Below, piece by piece: positions 13,001 through 23,789 of a stretch of DNA of 64,000 nucleotides. The stretch is from Gerris lacustris (lineage: Eukaryota > Arthropoda > Insecta > Hemiptera > Gerridae). Every line of letters starts with the position of its first letter. Position 1 is the first letter of the stretch. The notes under the pieces are model-generated. The model did no database searches. It had not been told where the DNA came from and saw only the letters and a program-made list of their open reading frames with translations. The stretch is taken from the NCBI GenBank assembly GCA_951217055.1, contig OX578276.1, positions 33,938,205 through 34,002,204 of the forward strand, read 5' to 3'. The translations under genes were made by a program, and so were the position numbers.

Positions 13001-16000
13001 TTGTCATGAGACGTTGATCCATTGGGAGATGAAACCTCTGATTTTACACAGATGTCCAAAGAATGAACATTAAGTTTTTGAACAGGACTGACTTGTTCAA
13101 CCTTAATCTGACCTACTACCTGGTCAGGAATAAATTCAGGCGAATTGGTATGTGCAACAGTAGTAGTGTTTTGCGAGGACTTGGGATCAGTAATATCATC
13201 AGGCTTTACATCGGTATTAGAAGAATCAGGCACAGCCGTTTCATTCTTGTTTTCTTCAACAGGACTTAAACCAAGGTTTCTGACATGACGTTTGCGAGGA
13301 ATTAGACTAGGTGTCTTGTCACTGGAAGTATCAGGATCAGGTGAGCCAACAGGCGAAGTATTAGTCGATTTTAATAAAGAACTTCTTCTAGTAGTTTTAA
13401 CACCTGCAGCCTTAGCAGCTATTTCTCTCGCCGGTGAGTTACTAGCTGACCTTCTTGTGATTCTTTTGATTTCTTTGACTGGTTCTGGAGAAGGTTTGCT
13501 GGAAGGCTCTGATGAAGTGGAAGTGGAAGGTGCTACAGACCTACGAGAGCGAGTCAATACTGGAGTAACAGTTTTTTCTGAAGCAACTGTGCTCAGTTTA
13601 CTCCTAGTAGTAATAGTTTTATCTTCTTTTTTGGGAGTTTCAGGCTGAAGAGATGTAGACCTCCTCCTAGTTAAAACTCTTTTTGCAGGAGAATCTTCAG
13701 GTTGTGCTGATGATGCCCGGACACTTCTTCTCTTAGGTGTTCCTGTAACATTATCAGCAGGTTGTTTTAATGTTTTTTTAGGAGTTCCTTCACGCTTTGG
13801 AGTACCCCCTCGTGAAGGTGTTCCTTCTTGTAAAGCGGTCGCTGGTGTAGCTGGAGGAGATCCATCAGACTTGTCAGTTCTGGACCTGAGCACTCTTTCA
13901 GGTGTGCTGACCGCTCCACTCCTTCTCCTTGTCAAAGGGCCTTTTACTGGACGCTCCACTTCCTAAAACCAATAAAAACATTTTTTTAAAAACTACCACA
14001 AAAATCAGATTAAATCACAACCAGAAAAATCTATCGTTGGTTTTTAAAGTATCTGCAATGAAATAATGTTTCTCTTTAATCATCAGTAAATTAAACATTT
14101 CTGATTATTTTAGTTTTATAATAAAGTTAAGTTATAATAATAAATTTAATACAGCCCAATTTCGACCACTTAAGTTGGATGTTTATATACTTATTCACTG
14201 ACTATGATTCATCAAGAACTCAACCAATTAAGTATGAAACATACGCTATTGTAGTTTTTTTCATTTGAAATGATTATTCATTCCCTTTGATTTTGATTCA
14301 TTACTAACTGTACACCTATGCTTGAATGTTTGCTTTGCTGGTCTTTAAATGCCCACCATCTTGAATTAAGATGGTTGATAAAGAAAACCTTTGTTTAGTG
14401 GAGGCCTACATCATTAATGCACTCTGTGGCAAAGTTTATGATTCCAGGTTTAGTTATTTCTGACATTAAGAGATTAATAGGCTGAATTTAACCTTAAAAG
14501 TAGCACATACAGTTTTACTATTTTAATTATGAGTGAGTACTAGAGGATGACAAATTATATGTCGAGTTTGGTCTGGATACCTCAAAAAAAGGAACAACCT
14601 ATAAAGAGCTAGTATAAAGGTTCTACAGAGGGTTTTTACTAAAGCTTTCTGAACACTTTACTTTCTGTAATTTTTCCATCTATATCCAAATCTACTTCCA
14701 CGTTCCTTTTTTTATCACTTGCTAAGCCCTCCATGATTTCAGTCACCTTGTTGTCTATAAAGCAGTTCTTTAAATACTAGTATACAATTAGAAAGGCTAG
14801 AACACATACAAAGGCAATTTAGTTTTCAGGACAATGTATGGAAATTACCTCAAGACAAAATGGATAATTGTAACTTGTTTTGATAGTAAATAAGACAATA
14901 TGGTGATTTACAACAGTTTTGAGGGAAAAAAACGAGAAAACAGAAAGACAAGCACATTAAATAAGGTTATGCCCAGCTCAGTTGGTCGTAAGGGGTTGTA
15001 GATACTTAATATACAAATAATTAATATACAAAAGAAATTATTATTATTATTTTTTTTTTATGAGGGCCAGGTTCTTATTTTTAAAGGTAGAAAACCAACC
15101 CCAGTCCGTACATTATTACATTAGATAAAAATTGATTCTATTGGCTGATATATTAAATTTAAAAAATCGTGCCAGCAAGTTACTAAAAGGGTTTCTTCGG
15201 TCATAAGAATTCATAAATACATTATTATTTTTTTATTTATTTTTTTAAACGAAAATATGTATAAAAAGTTCACTTTTAAGAAGCAAGGTGTACATATTAT
15301 ATTATCCTTTAATACCTTCGGTATGCACTTATTTGGTTCTTTTAGGGGTAAAATGGCCGCCATTTTGGAAACACAATATATTTTTGTGAACCCAACTTCG
15401 AATTTTCAAATAATAAAAATTTTGGGGCTCCGGAGATACTGACGCCTAAAATTTCATAATTTGACTTTTTTATATCAACTCCCGGAAATATCATTGGACC
15501 ACAGAGATGCATATTTTTGCCTTATTTTCAGTATCTGTTCTAATAGGGTAGCGGAGGGGGGGACATTTTTTTTCATTTGTTTTAATATTTTTGGGGGTAA
15601 AACGGCCGCCATTACGGAAACACGATATATTTTTGTGAACCAAAATTAGAACTACAAAAATTTGAAACAAGTTCTGTTCTAGTTTGAGAAAGCAACATTT
15701 ATCAAATTATTGTCACAAAAACCACATAAGCTAATGGAACAAATACAGACAGGTTCCTTAAAATGGACCAGTTTATAATACCATTTATATTCCTACCTGA
15801 CAACATTTTGTTTATGTAATTTAATTAAGGAGTAAATAAATTTAATCATCAGCAAATTATAATGAAATAAAAGTTACAGATGTCATTTTTTTTTAAAAAT
15901 CCCAACTTATTAAGATTAAATTTTGTCTTTTAACATTCACTCACTCAATTCATCCTTTGTTTGATGATTATTTGCAAATTAATCATTACAGTTCAAGTAT

Positions 16001-19000
16001 TTGCTGTGTGATGCATTAGTCGATCAAATATAAACAGGCTTTTTTATTTTTTTAAAAAAATACAAGAGTAATGACAAGATTTGTTCATTTTTCTGCATAG
16101 TAATCTGAAAGGTTAAGAAAAAAATGTTGTCACTATTCTTGTATTTTTTTAAAAATAAATTATCGAAAAAAGGCCCGTTTATATTTGATCGACGTGTATA
16201 TACTACTGCCATAATATATATACTAATAATACTTTTATTTAAATAGAAAATTCCAGGGTAAGTATTTATAAATAAAAAAAGTTGGTATGTTTTAAGTAAT
16301 ACACAATGTCAGCTTAAGCAGATTTACCAGCAGGTAAAATAATGTAATGTATATATAAGTGTATGTGTATATGTATAAATGATTTGGAAATAAATCCATC
16401 TATCCAGTGCTCGATTTGAGGCGGAACGGCGTTCCGGGACCTCTCTCTCTCTCTGATAAATAAAAAAAAAAAAAGAGAGAGGGTAGGTTGTAGTTCCGGC
16501 ACCTCAATTTCTAGAAATCTAGCACTGCATCTATCTATTATAATATATAGAGAGCATTGACAACAACAATGCTTTCAGAATATTTCAAAAAGAAGAATTC
16601 TAAAAAAGATTTGTAGAGCTATTAAGGCTGTACCCCATTTAAAAAAAAGAAATAATAATTAATAAATGGGGGGTCTGGTTGTTTGTAAAGGAGGGCAGTT
16701 GGCTCTTATTAATCAAGATAATGAGAAATGGGGTGTGGTCACATTTCAGATGGTTGACCAAATATCTGGGCTCAATTCCCTTACCGGGCTCCTCTGCTCT
16801 TCACCTAGCATCATTATATAAGTAGATAGCTGCTTATGTTAAAACCCTTTAAGGATTGGTGGTTTGCCAGGCAAACCGCCCCCTTTTGCTCCGAATGGCG
16901 CAGTACTGTTTTTTTCTAATTTCTAAAATTAGAGTTGCAAATCTCATCTGTGGGATCAAGAATGGCCCCAGAAAATTATTTTTGAAAAAATTCTAGCCCC
17001 CCTTTCATGATAAAAAAATCAATGTTTTTAGGTGGTTTCTATAGGAGATGCCACCAATCAATTAGGGATTTGTACTTCTGATGACCATGACAAAAATTAT
17101 ATTGCCTGTAAGGTTTGGTGGTTTACATCCTTTACCACCTTAAAGTAGGTGGTTAACGGAATGAACCACCAAACCTCTAAGACAACGTAATTTATTACAT
17201 TTGCACAACTCAAGCTAAAAATCTGCAAATAACTCAAGAGCGCTAATAATTTATAATAAAAACTCAATATTACATCAAAACTGGTAGTATAATGAGTATT
17301 TTGACAAAAATCCGCTCTAAGAAATTGTTTCTATGAGCCACAATAAAAAAAAAAACTAGAGACATGTCATCCAAAACTCACGTGTAGAGATGGTCAGGTG
17401 GTAAACCGCGGAAACCACCAATCCACAGTAAAATTTTTATTTTTTTTTGCCTGATCCTTAAAGGGTTGAACTGGTTGTGTGTGCCAATTATAAGGTTTAT
17501 ATAACACACTAACCCAGTGTCATTCATTAAATATATAATTTAAATCAAATTATAATTATTATTAACTACGGGAAACAGACAGAGAAAAATAGACTCCAGC
17601 GCGGGGATTTGAACCACCTATATTTCCAGTAAAGCGCTCTACCAGGCGCTTTAGGCGCATAGAGTACCCCGCTCTACCTGGAGCTGGAGTGTATTTTTCT
17701 CTGTCTGTTTCCCGTAGTTAATAATAATTATAATTTGATTTAAATTAAAATTTAATCGTTCCGTAGTATGAATACTACCAAAATCGTAAAATATGAATTT
17801 CTAATTGATTGTACAAGGTACAGGTACTAATTGGCTACTTTATAATTATAAGCGTTATTTCTCGGTCGAGTTCTTTGTCATTAATGTTGACTTCTCAGAC
17901 TTGTGGAAAAATTGAAAGCTTTAAATTCGGGTCAAGGTATCATTAACGTCAGAGAAATTCATTCTCCTGCGTAGCTTAGTTGGTTAGAGCGCTATACTGG
18001 AAATATAGAGGCCGGTGGTTCAAATCCCCGCGCTGGAGTCTATTTTTCTCTGTCTGTTTCCCGTAGTTAATAATAATTATAATTTGATTTAAATTAAAAT
18101 TTAATCGTTCCGTAGTATGAATACTACCAAAATCGTAAAATAGGAAATAAATATATAATATAAACCTTTTGGCTGCCCTAGGCCCTCCAAGGGCTATTGC
18201 AGCACTGAGTTGCTCAGTTAATAAATATTTAAATTTAAATAATAAAATATAAATATATAAATGGGACTCCAAAATGTATAATTTATTTATATAGGGTAGG
18301 TGGGGGCAAAGGTCCGCATGAGGTAAATGTCAGCGTTGTTTTAAAAATGGGAGGGAAACCACTTTTTGAAGTGGGACTGGCAACACTTATTCCTTACGTT
18401 GAGGCTTTGCTCCTGTAAGGTTATCTTGATTTCACTTTGACTATTGCCAAAAAAACATGAGGTAAAATTTATTTTTTAATGTTTCAATCTAACTTCTATA
18501 GAATTTTGGCAGTTTATTATTGATTATTATAAATCAATATTCGTATTTTTTTATAAAGTTGTACCAAAATGGTGCTAAAGTAGTGTAGAAATAGATCCTT
18601 GTTTTACCTTCATATGTAGTTACCTTCGATAGGTTACTATATTTTTTAGGATTTGATAAAATGGGGCAAAAATCCGCACACTGAATGGGGCAAAGATCCG
18701 CACACTCAATGGGTCAAATGTACTAATGTGGACTCTTTTCCCATTTAAAAAGTTTAATCTAAAGATTAATTTATTTGAGTTACTTTTAGTAAAAGAACTA
18801 GTTTTTAATTTACAGAGTGTATAACCTATCAGATATAACCTATAACCTATCAGATCCTGGATGTAGCAAAACGATTAATTAAAAGGGGTTTCTCGATCAG
18901 AGGTTTTTTAAATCTATACTTTATATTGCATCTGTTAAATCTATACTTTATATTGCATATGTTTTCTTTATTGTTCAATATACAGATTATTTTATGAATT

Positions 19001-20426
19001 ATTTCACTTTCTTGAATTATTAATTAATTAATAAATACCAAATCGGTGCGGATGGACGTTTGCCCCAAAAAATGGGGCAAACGTCCACAAATCATAATTT
19101 TGATTTAAATCAAATTATAATTATCATTAACTACGGGAGACATACAGAGAAAAATAGACCCTAGCACCCGTAGTTAATAATAATTATAATTTGATTTAAA
19201 TTAACATTTAATCTATCTGTAGTATGAATACTACCAAAATGGTAAAATAGGAATTCATAATTTTGGTAAAATGGTGCCCCAAAAATGTTGAGAAATTTTT
19301 GGAGCAATGAGAGATGGGGGCTTGTTAGATGGATTGTTGGCAAAATTCACAGGTCATTTAAAAATTATTAAAAGGAAGCAAATACTCAAAATTAGCCTTA
19401 AACCAAAAAGTGTGGACCTTTGCCCCCACCTATCCTATACATAAGTTATAACTCTATTATTTTTAGTATATAAAAATCATTTTAAGATTAGCAAAAATTA
19501 AGCTACTACACTATAATTGAGGGGAAGTTATGCAGGATTTGCTACTTCAAGCTTATTATAAATCTAATTAAATTGCTCTATCAATTAGCAGAGAAGAGAA
19601 AATTCGATTTTAATAACCAAGGTTTGTCAATTGAATAGGAGAATAAGCTTAGATACCATTAGCTATCCAACCAACTTTCTGTACCTCAACATAAAGATTC
19701 AGTAGTAATAAGCAACTTCTAAGTTATTTTAAGTGAAACATAGTAATGTGACACCATATTGCAACAATATCCAATGACAAGTTATAATGTCATTGGTTAC
19801 AACGTAACTTGTCAGGTAAAATCAGTTGATTAACATAATTCAATTTTGATATCTTTAACACGTATGGTAACGTTATGTACTTTATTAAATAAATACAGCG
19901 AGAATCAAACCTAAGGATAAAATACGATAAATTTAAATGATGAAATAGTATCCGATCTTATGAAGATTAGAAATACAACCGGACTTTGTACCATTCCTTT
20001 GATACGGTCTGTTGCTGAAGTATAAAAGCACAAGGTTAAATACTAAATGAAAAAAATACAGCTAAGGATTTCTAACAGCTTAAAAATATGCTTAACTACA
20101 AGGATACAAAGGTATAAAAGATTAAAAACGTTAAAAACATACGTTGAAAATTTAAATTTACGATTGAGTTATGAAGTGGAGATTCTGTCAATTTTCTTAA
20201 GATTAAAATTTATTCAAAAGAAACAAATGTACGTTAAAGATACGCCCATTTGAGAAAGGGAAGTAACACTGAATTAAAGGGCAAGGATTCTCAATTTTCG
20301 ATTATCCGATAGTTTCAATAAGCATGCGTAAAAAGGACCGGAGAAATTGACTATGAAAGAAGAAAAATTTCAAATATGAGAAACAATCACAGTAAAAATT
20401 TAATAGTTTAAACTTACCTGTTCCAT
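4085..20426 (-). CDS. Giant disordered protein with C-terminal RRM-like domain, 4 exons
   Basis: Exons, in transcript order: 20426-20418 (ATG GAA CAG, then GTAAGT), 13962-7541, 7144-6997, 4264-4085 (stop TAA). They sum to 6759 nt, 2252 residues. Every junction is GT-AG and keeps frame. The start is inferred: the long exon has no ATG at its head (the open frame continues into an acceptor ending TTTTAG), and the tiny upstream exon has a good context (A at -3, G at +4). Residues 1-250 are basic, with TRRRS, TPKR and SPxK sites that look like proline-directed kinase targets. Residues ~250-1900 are Ser/Asp/Glu/Lys-rich, low complexity, without membrane segments. Residues ~2134-2215 read as an RRM-like fold. 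The tail is basic (KKLKNMRKQKR). Composition suggests a nuclear or nucleolar phosphoprotein binding RNA or chromatin; that is inference. I do not recognise the family. The short first exon is the least certain part. Confidence 0.8.
4940..5175. repeat. Hairpin repeat family (TCTTTAGATTGTTACTCC), copy 1
   Basis: Arms GATTGTTACTCCTC and GAGTAACAATC fold on each other twice, with a shared core GTGTGATATTCC(A/T)TTGTC and AAGTACATTGGACTAA. Sister copies at 52550-52745 and 62085-62305. The array at 30070-30720 has the same core with a different stem. Confidence 0.75.
5340..5604. mobile_element. pogo/Tigger-like MITE with TA target sites
   Basis: Terminal repeats CAGTGGAACCTTGATAATTC and, inverted, CAGTAGAACCTCGATAATTC, flanked by TA on both sides (5338-5339, 5605-5606). 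265 bp, non-coding. Confidence 0.8.
5950..6105. repeat. Three small stem-loops
   Basis: CCAGTCTGTAAGACTGG, TTGGTCTGTAAGACCGG and TTGGTCTGCCAGACTGG each form a 7-bp stem (counting G-T pairs), spaced about 50 and 80 bp, within similar ATTA/ATGAGG(C/T)ATA contexts. A diverged tandem repeat. Confidence 0.5.
7541..13962 (-). CDS. Exon 2 of the RRM-like gene (6.4 kb single exon)
   Basis: This exon carries about 95% of the protein (residues 4-2144). The acceptor is GGTTTTAG and the donor GTAAGA, leaving two bases (GG) to be completed by exon 3. A reading that begins at the GTG at 13959-13957 is not needed, because the frame runs straight back into the splice acceptor. There is no internal stop over 6422 nt in very AT-rich DNA, which strongly supports coding. 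It is rich in Ser, Asp, Glu, Lys and Thr, with few aromatics until the last ~250 residues, where cysteines and aromatics appear before the C-terminal domain. Confidence 0.9.
9868..10911 (-). repeat. 13 tandem 27-residue repeats in the RRM-like protein
   Basis: About 13 units of 81 nt code for 27 residues each, of the type DKPVDQS-INLSESS-AISDETIVENKS with D or E before DKP. The outer units are diverged; the inner ones are nearly identical at DNA level. Units starting D-D-K and E-D-K mostly alternate through the middle, which suggests growth by duplication of a 162-nt dimer. Each unit offers SESS and SDET acidic serine sites resembling casein kinase 2 targets. Looser relatives (SVCDET, TTQADISG) continue towards 9100. 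Confidence 0.9.
16021..16191. mobile_element. Foldback MITE, about 171 bp
   Basis: CGATCAAATATAAACAGGC at left is inverted at right (CGATCAAATATAAACGGGC). Pairing continues through TTTTTTTAAAAAAATACAAG to TGACAA, so nearly the whole element folds on itself. Open frames in it are shadows. No clear target duplication. Confidence 0.7.
16405..16527. mobile_element. hAT-type MITE, 123 bp
   Basis: Ends CAGTGCTCGATTT and, inverted, CAGTGCTAGATTT. Perfect 8-bp target duplication CATCTATC at 16397-16404 and 16528-16535. Contains a CT/GA simple-repeat hairpin. Confidence 0.85.
16843..17467. mobile_element. Inverted-repeat element with AACCCTTTAAGGAT ends
   Basis: AACCCTTTAAGGAT at left is exactly inverted at right. 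Subterminal GGATTGGTGGTTT occurs in both orientations, and GGTGGTTTAC/AACCACC occur inside. No transposase; superfamily not assigned. Confidence 0.65.
17536..18146. mobile_element. tRNA-like foldback element, copy A
   Basis: An outer arm in inverse orientation (ACTACGGGAAACAGACAGAG ... then a reversed tRNA-like piece) is followed by a forward arm (TTTTTCTCTGTCTGTTTCCC, then GTAGTTAATAATAATTATAA), a middle of about 150 bp, and a full forward tRNA-like unit at 17965-18037, then the same tail again. The tail ends in CCGTAGTATGAATACTACC. Six copies of this family occur in the window. Confidence 0.75.
17965..18037 (+). tRNA. tRNA-like sequence in element copy A (probably not a functional tRNA gene)
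   Basis: 73 nt with box A TAGCTTAGTTGG, box B GGTTCAAATCC, and an anticodon stem CTATA/TATAG around loop CTGGAAA (formal anticodon GGA). The 7-bp acceptor stem TCCTGCG/CGCTGGA pairs except one T-T. A serine tRNA would need a long variable arm, absent here, so the isotype is not credible. Being repeated inside a mobile element it is probably a promoter-like head. Confidence 0.45.
18294..19435. mobile_element. Inverted-repeat element with GGGTAGGTGGGGGCAAAGG ends
   Basis: Ends invert (GGGTAGGTGGGGGCAAAGGT / GGATAGGTGGGGGCAAAGGT) and are flanked by TATA on both sides (18290-18293, 19436-19439), so TA or TATA target duplication. GGGGCAAA-ATCCGCACA variants recur at ~18661-18715 and ~19050-19090 in both orientations. 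A tRNA-like foldback remnant is inserted at ~19100-19250. No transposase. Confidence 0.75.
19100..19250. mobile_element. tRNA-like foldback family, copy B (tRNA part deleted)
   Basis: Retains both arms (AATTATAATTATCATTAACT and the forward GTAGTTAATAATAATTATAA tail, then GTAGTATGAATACTACC) but the tRNA-like middle is nearly gone. Nested in the element at 18294-19435. Confidence 0.65.
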
Positions 20427-21479
20427 TTTTGATAGTGAAGAGCGAATTGTACGATAATTAATTTAAAAGATATTCCTACTTTGAATTTAAAAAAAACGGT
20501 AAAAAGGAACTTGAAATTTGAAATATTATCAGTCAGTAAGCATGGTTGATGGTGGGAACATATCAAGACATGAGATAACCGCTTAACCGCGCCAACCTAA
20601 ACTAAACAGATGACTCCATGCCGGCAGTGCAGTGTTGCATATCTCAACTCGATATAAATATTAAATATATCGATATTCATGAAATGTTGAATAGATCAAT
20701 ATAAAGGAAATTTCGTTTTAATTAAATATACATACCTCTATACTCTGTAATATGAAATATACTACTGTACTCAGAGAGCCAGAGAGCTTCTTGACATTCA
20801 ACAAAATATGCACCCTGTAACCTGTCTCTTTGTGTTCAGTGTCGTTAGACTGTCTGTATGTTTGAGATCTGTCTGTCAGTCTGTGAGTAACTTTTAAGGC
20901 AACTTAAGTAAAAATGTACCGATTCAGTTAAAATTCAGCACACATATTCCTGTTACCAATGCTCCCTCAAAGTTCGCTGGACAGCGTAATCCACACATGC
21001 GTTCGCGCGCAACACTCGCTTCAAATTAAAAATGGGATATAAGGCTAGTCCTAAAATTTTGAAATAATTCATGCAAATACCTTATTCTAGTGCGATGAAA
21101 AATTCCCGAAAAAAAAAATAATTTATCTAAAAAAGTGTGTGACTAACATCAAGCTAGAAGTTTGGTGCCTTTAAAGAATATATGGTCGGTTAAGTTCGTC
21201 TGCGGACATAGCTTAGCAATAAGCATTTGAAAAAAATCGGTCCGAGACAACTCAGACAAACTTTCTCATATAAGAGTCCATAATTACTTAGCCCAGTGTT
21301 TTCCATTTATTAGTTTTCGTATGTACATTTAATTATTATTGAACATTTCATCAAAGTTTCTCATAAAATTAACTTCTCCTGGGCGGGGAATCGAACCCGG
21401 GCTCTCTCCTCAGCTATATTTTTCCGGGGAAAACGGCTTATATCGTTAGATTTGAATTTAAATGGACTACATTTTTTTT

Positions 21480-21800
21480 TTATCAAAATCGTCGGAACCG
21501 TTTCCAAGAAATATTTTTTTTTTCACGTTTTTTCAGAGTTTTTGCGGGGTAGAGCCCCTAAATTTGAAGCTAATATTTATTTCTCGATTTCGCCTCGGGG
21601 TATGATTTTTCTAAACGTATATGCCAAATTTCGTCAAAATCCGCCCAATAGCTTAGCTCCAGGCGTCTGCACAGACGACAGACAGATATTTTTTAAAAAC
21701 CACTTTTTTGGACTCAGGGGACCTCAAAACGTGTAAATCGTAAATCCATCAAAATCTCAAAATATAATTTTTGCGCCATCACAATACTTTCTCTTTATAT
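21480..21800 (+). repeat. Dispersed repeat with CTCCAGGCGTCTGCACAGA motif
   Basis: Shares long blocks (TTTTTCAGAGTTTTTG, GGGGTATGATTTTTCT, CTCCAGGCGTCTG, GACGACAGACAG, CCACTTTTTTGGACTCA) with 45475-45700. A related fragment in inverse orientation lies at 53560-53650 and 59070-59160. Confidence 0.7.
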
Positions 21801-21820
21801 GAGAAAGTAAAAAGAAACCG

Positions 21821-22089
21821 GTGGAGAGCGGCCACCGCCCTTTATGGCGGACAATGTGATTTTCATGATCCTGAGTACCAACTTATATGTTTGGTAGACA
21901 AAATATCAAGTTGGTGATAGTTCGTCACTTAATAGGTTAGTTATTTAAATATTAGTCCAAATCAAAGAGGTCATCTGTTAAATGGCAAACTACTATCAAC
22001 TTGATCTATGGTCTACTAACTAAGTTTGTACTCGGGAAAATGAAAACCACATTGTCCACCATGAAGGGCGGGACATGGCCGCTCTCCAT
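21821..22089. mobile_element. Foldback MITE with GTGGAGAGCGGCCA ends
   Basis: Left GTGGAGAGCGGCCACCGCCC inverts to GATGGAGAGCGGCCATGTCC at right, and GACAATGTG(A/G)TTTTCAT continues the pairing. The remainder also shows weak symmetry around AACTTAT/CAACTTGAT. 269 bp, non-coding. Confidence 0.7.
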
Positions 22090-22099
22090 CGCATTGTTT

Positions 22100-22690
22100 T
22101 TTAGGGTCCGTAGGCAAAACCAAGGACCCTTATATTTTCCTGCGTGTGTCTGTCCGTCCGTCCTCTCGCGTGCTCTCTCGGCTACACCTTTCGCCCGATC
22201 ACTTTGAAATTTGGCATGTATGTGTCTTGTACCTAGAGGGGTATCATATGAAAGGGTACGTCGAGCTGATTACAAAAATATACAATTCTTTGGATATAAC
22301 TTTGATAGGGCGAGCGTAGGCAAGTTTGAAGTGGGTGTGAAACGTGCCCCCCCCCCCTCTAACTCGCTTATGTGAAGTGCAAAATCTGAAAAAATTCCTG
22401 AACATTTTTCGACCAAAAGTAAAGATACCACTTTTTGGAAATTTCGAAAAAAATGTTATTTTATTTTTTATTGACAAAATACGTTTTTTTTTTTATAATT
22501 ATAGTCTTTTCGATGTATTTATATGGTTGTAGTCCGGTTCAGTGGCAAAAAAATACTTTATCAGTGTGTGTTAAGAGAATATCAGACCCTAAGAATGGTT
22601 AAAAGTAAGCTTTTTAGCATTTTAAAAAACCACTGTTTATACACTTTACAGTTAAACACTATATAGTGTGGCCTATGGACCCTCGCTATG
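22100..22690 (+). repeat. Dispersed repeat bounded by AGGGTCCGTAGG and CCTATGGACCCT
   Basis: Starts AGGGTCCGTAGGCAAAACC and ends GGCCTATGGACCCT, an imperfect inverted pair. It contains GTGTGTCTGTCCGTCCGTCC followed by an ATTTGGCATGTATGTGT block, typical of old insect dispersed repeats. Short open frames inside do not resemble a known protein. Confidence 0.5.
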
Positions 22691-23789
22691 TGCTGACTAG
22701 CACACACTTGACCTGTTTATTTCAAATGCTTTTTGCCAGATGCCAAATTTTGTCCCTCTGACGAACTTATAGCCGTTGACATATTCTTAAAACGCACCAA
22801 AAGATTTACTTATACACAAAATTCTAGCATGATGTTAGTCACACACTGTTTTGCACGCTCTCCTATCTCCTATCTCCTGGACTATTATTATGGCATACTT
22901 TAATTTAATGCATTAATTATTGTTTAAGATATCAATCGATATTTTTACTAAATTATTGAGAGTAAATATTTGTTGTTTTTTGGCATGCTTATAGTTTTAA
23001 CGCTTAAAGTTTATAGTTTACTCATTGGCATGGGCATGATTGTGATGATAATGACGGTGTTTTAAAGCCCGAAAGCTGATTTCATTAATAAACAAATATT
23101 ATTTTTTATTTTACGTGGAAGGACAAGGACAGTTTATTTGAATTAACAAATTAATTACAGTTTTTCCAGGTTTCTTTGATAATTCGTACAATCGATTAGG
23201 TGTATCGATTCTTTAAATCGAGAATTTTTTTCTTCTAGTCCCAGGGGCCAGGGGCTATACTAGAGGGGTAGAGGAGTTATAAAGCAAACATGGTAAATAA
23301 ATATTGGATATATGACGTCTTTATCTATTTGAATTTTTTTGATCGTTTATTAATATTATTTATTTATTGATTTGTACGCGTATAGTCGAACTCGACTTAA
23401 TAGTTCATAGAGTAGTGAGTAGTTGAAACATCCAAGAAAAAAATAATTTTCACAAAAAAGAAATAAATTGTTTTCTTGTTGAAGATTTCATTTTATCATT
23501 ACCTTTAATGAATTTTCCTTTATCAAAAATTATTTAATTTTTTCCAGTGGGTTTTATATTCGAGGATTTAAATTCTATCTTTGTTTTATAGCTAATTAAC
23601 GTTGGCAGTGACAGTAAATTCAACATATAATTTTTGTAAATAATTTGAAATTATTTACGACCAGTAGTTATAATTATACTTATCACTGAGATCTTCATTT
23701 AGGTTAGATTATTTTAATCAGAATATGCTTATTACTACAACACTGGTATTGTACCGCGAAAACTGAAATAAAAACAAAAACAAGTCTAC

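Larger units (their letters stand above)
13963..20417 (-). other. Intron 1 of the RRM-like gene: overview
   Basis: 6455 bp. 13963-15240 and 19440-20417 show no gene or clear repeat. 15290-15650 holds an internal duplication: two blocks sharing GGCCGCCATT and ATATATTTTTGTGAACC about 250 bp apart. The remainder is the series of elements listed separately from 16021 to 19435. Confidence 0.6.
20427..23789. other. Divergent intergenic region between the RRM-like gene and SMC2
   Basis: No gene. 20427-20640 is the likely promoter of the minus-strand gene. 21380-21430 holds a T-arm-like piece on the minus strand (GGTTCGATTCCCCGCC). 20780-21790 and 22090-22690 are old dispersed repeats with GTCTGTCTGTC motifs. 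22690-23789 shows nothing clear. Confidence 0.5.

Noticed and set aside
13957..13959. GTG as start of the 2140-residue open frame
   Set aside because: A eukaryotic nuclear gene rarely starts at GTG, and the frame continues upstream through GAA into a clear splice acceptor; an upstream ATG exon joins in frame.
17965..18037. A functional serine tRNA gene
   Set aside because: Formal anticodon GGA but no long variable arm, stem mismatches, and repeated dispersed copies with mobile tails.
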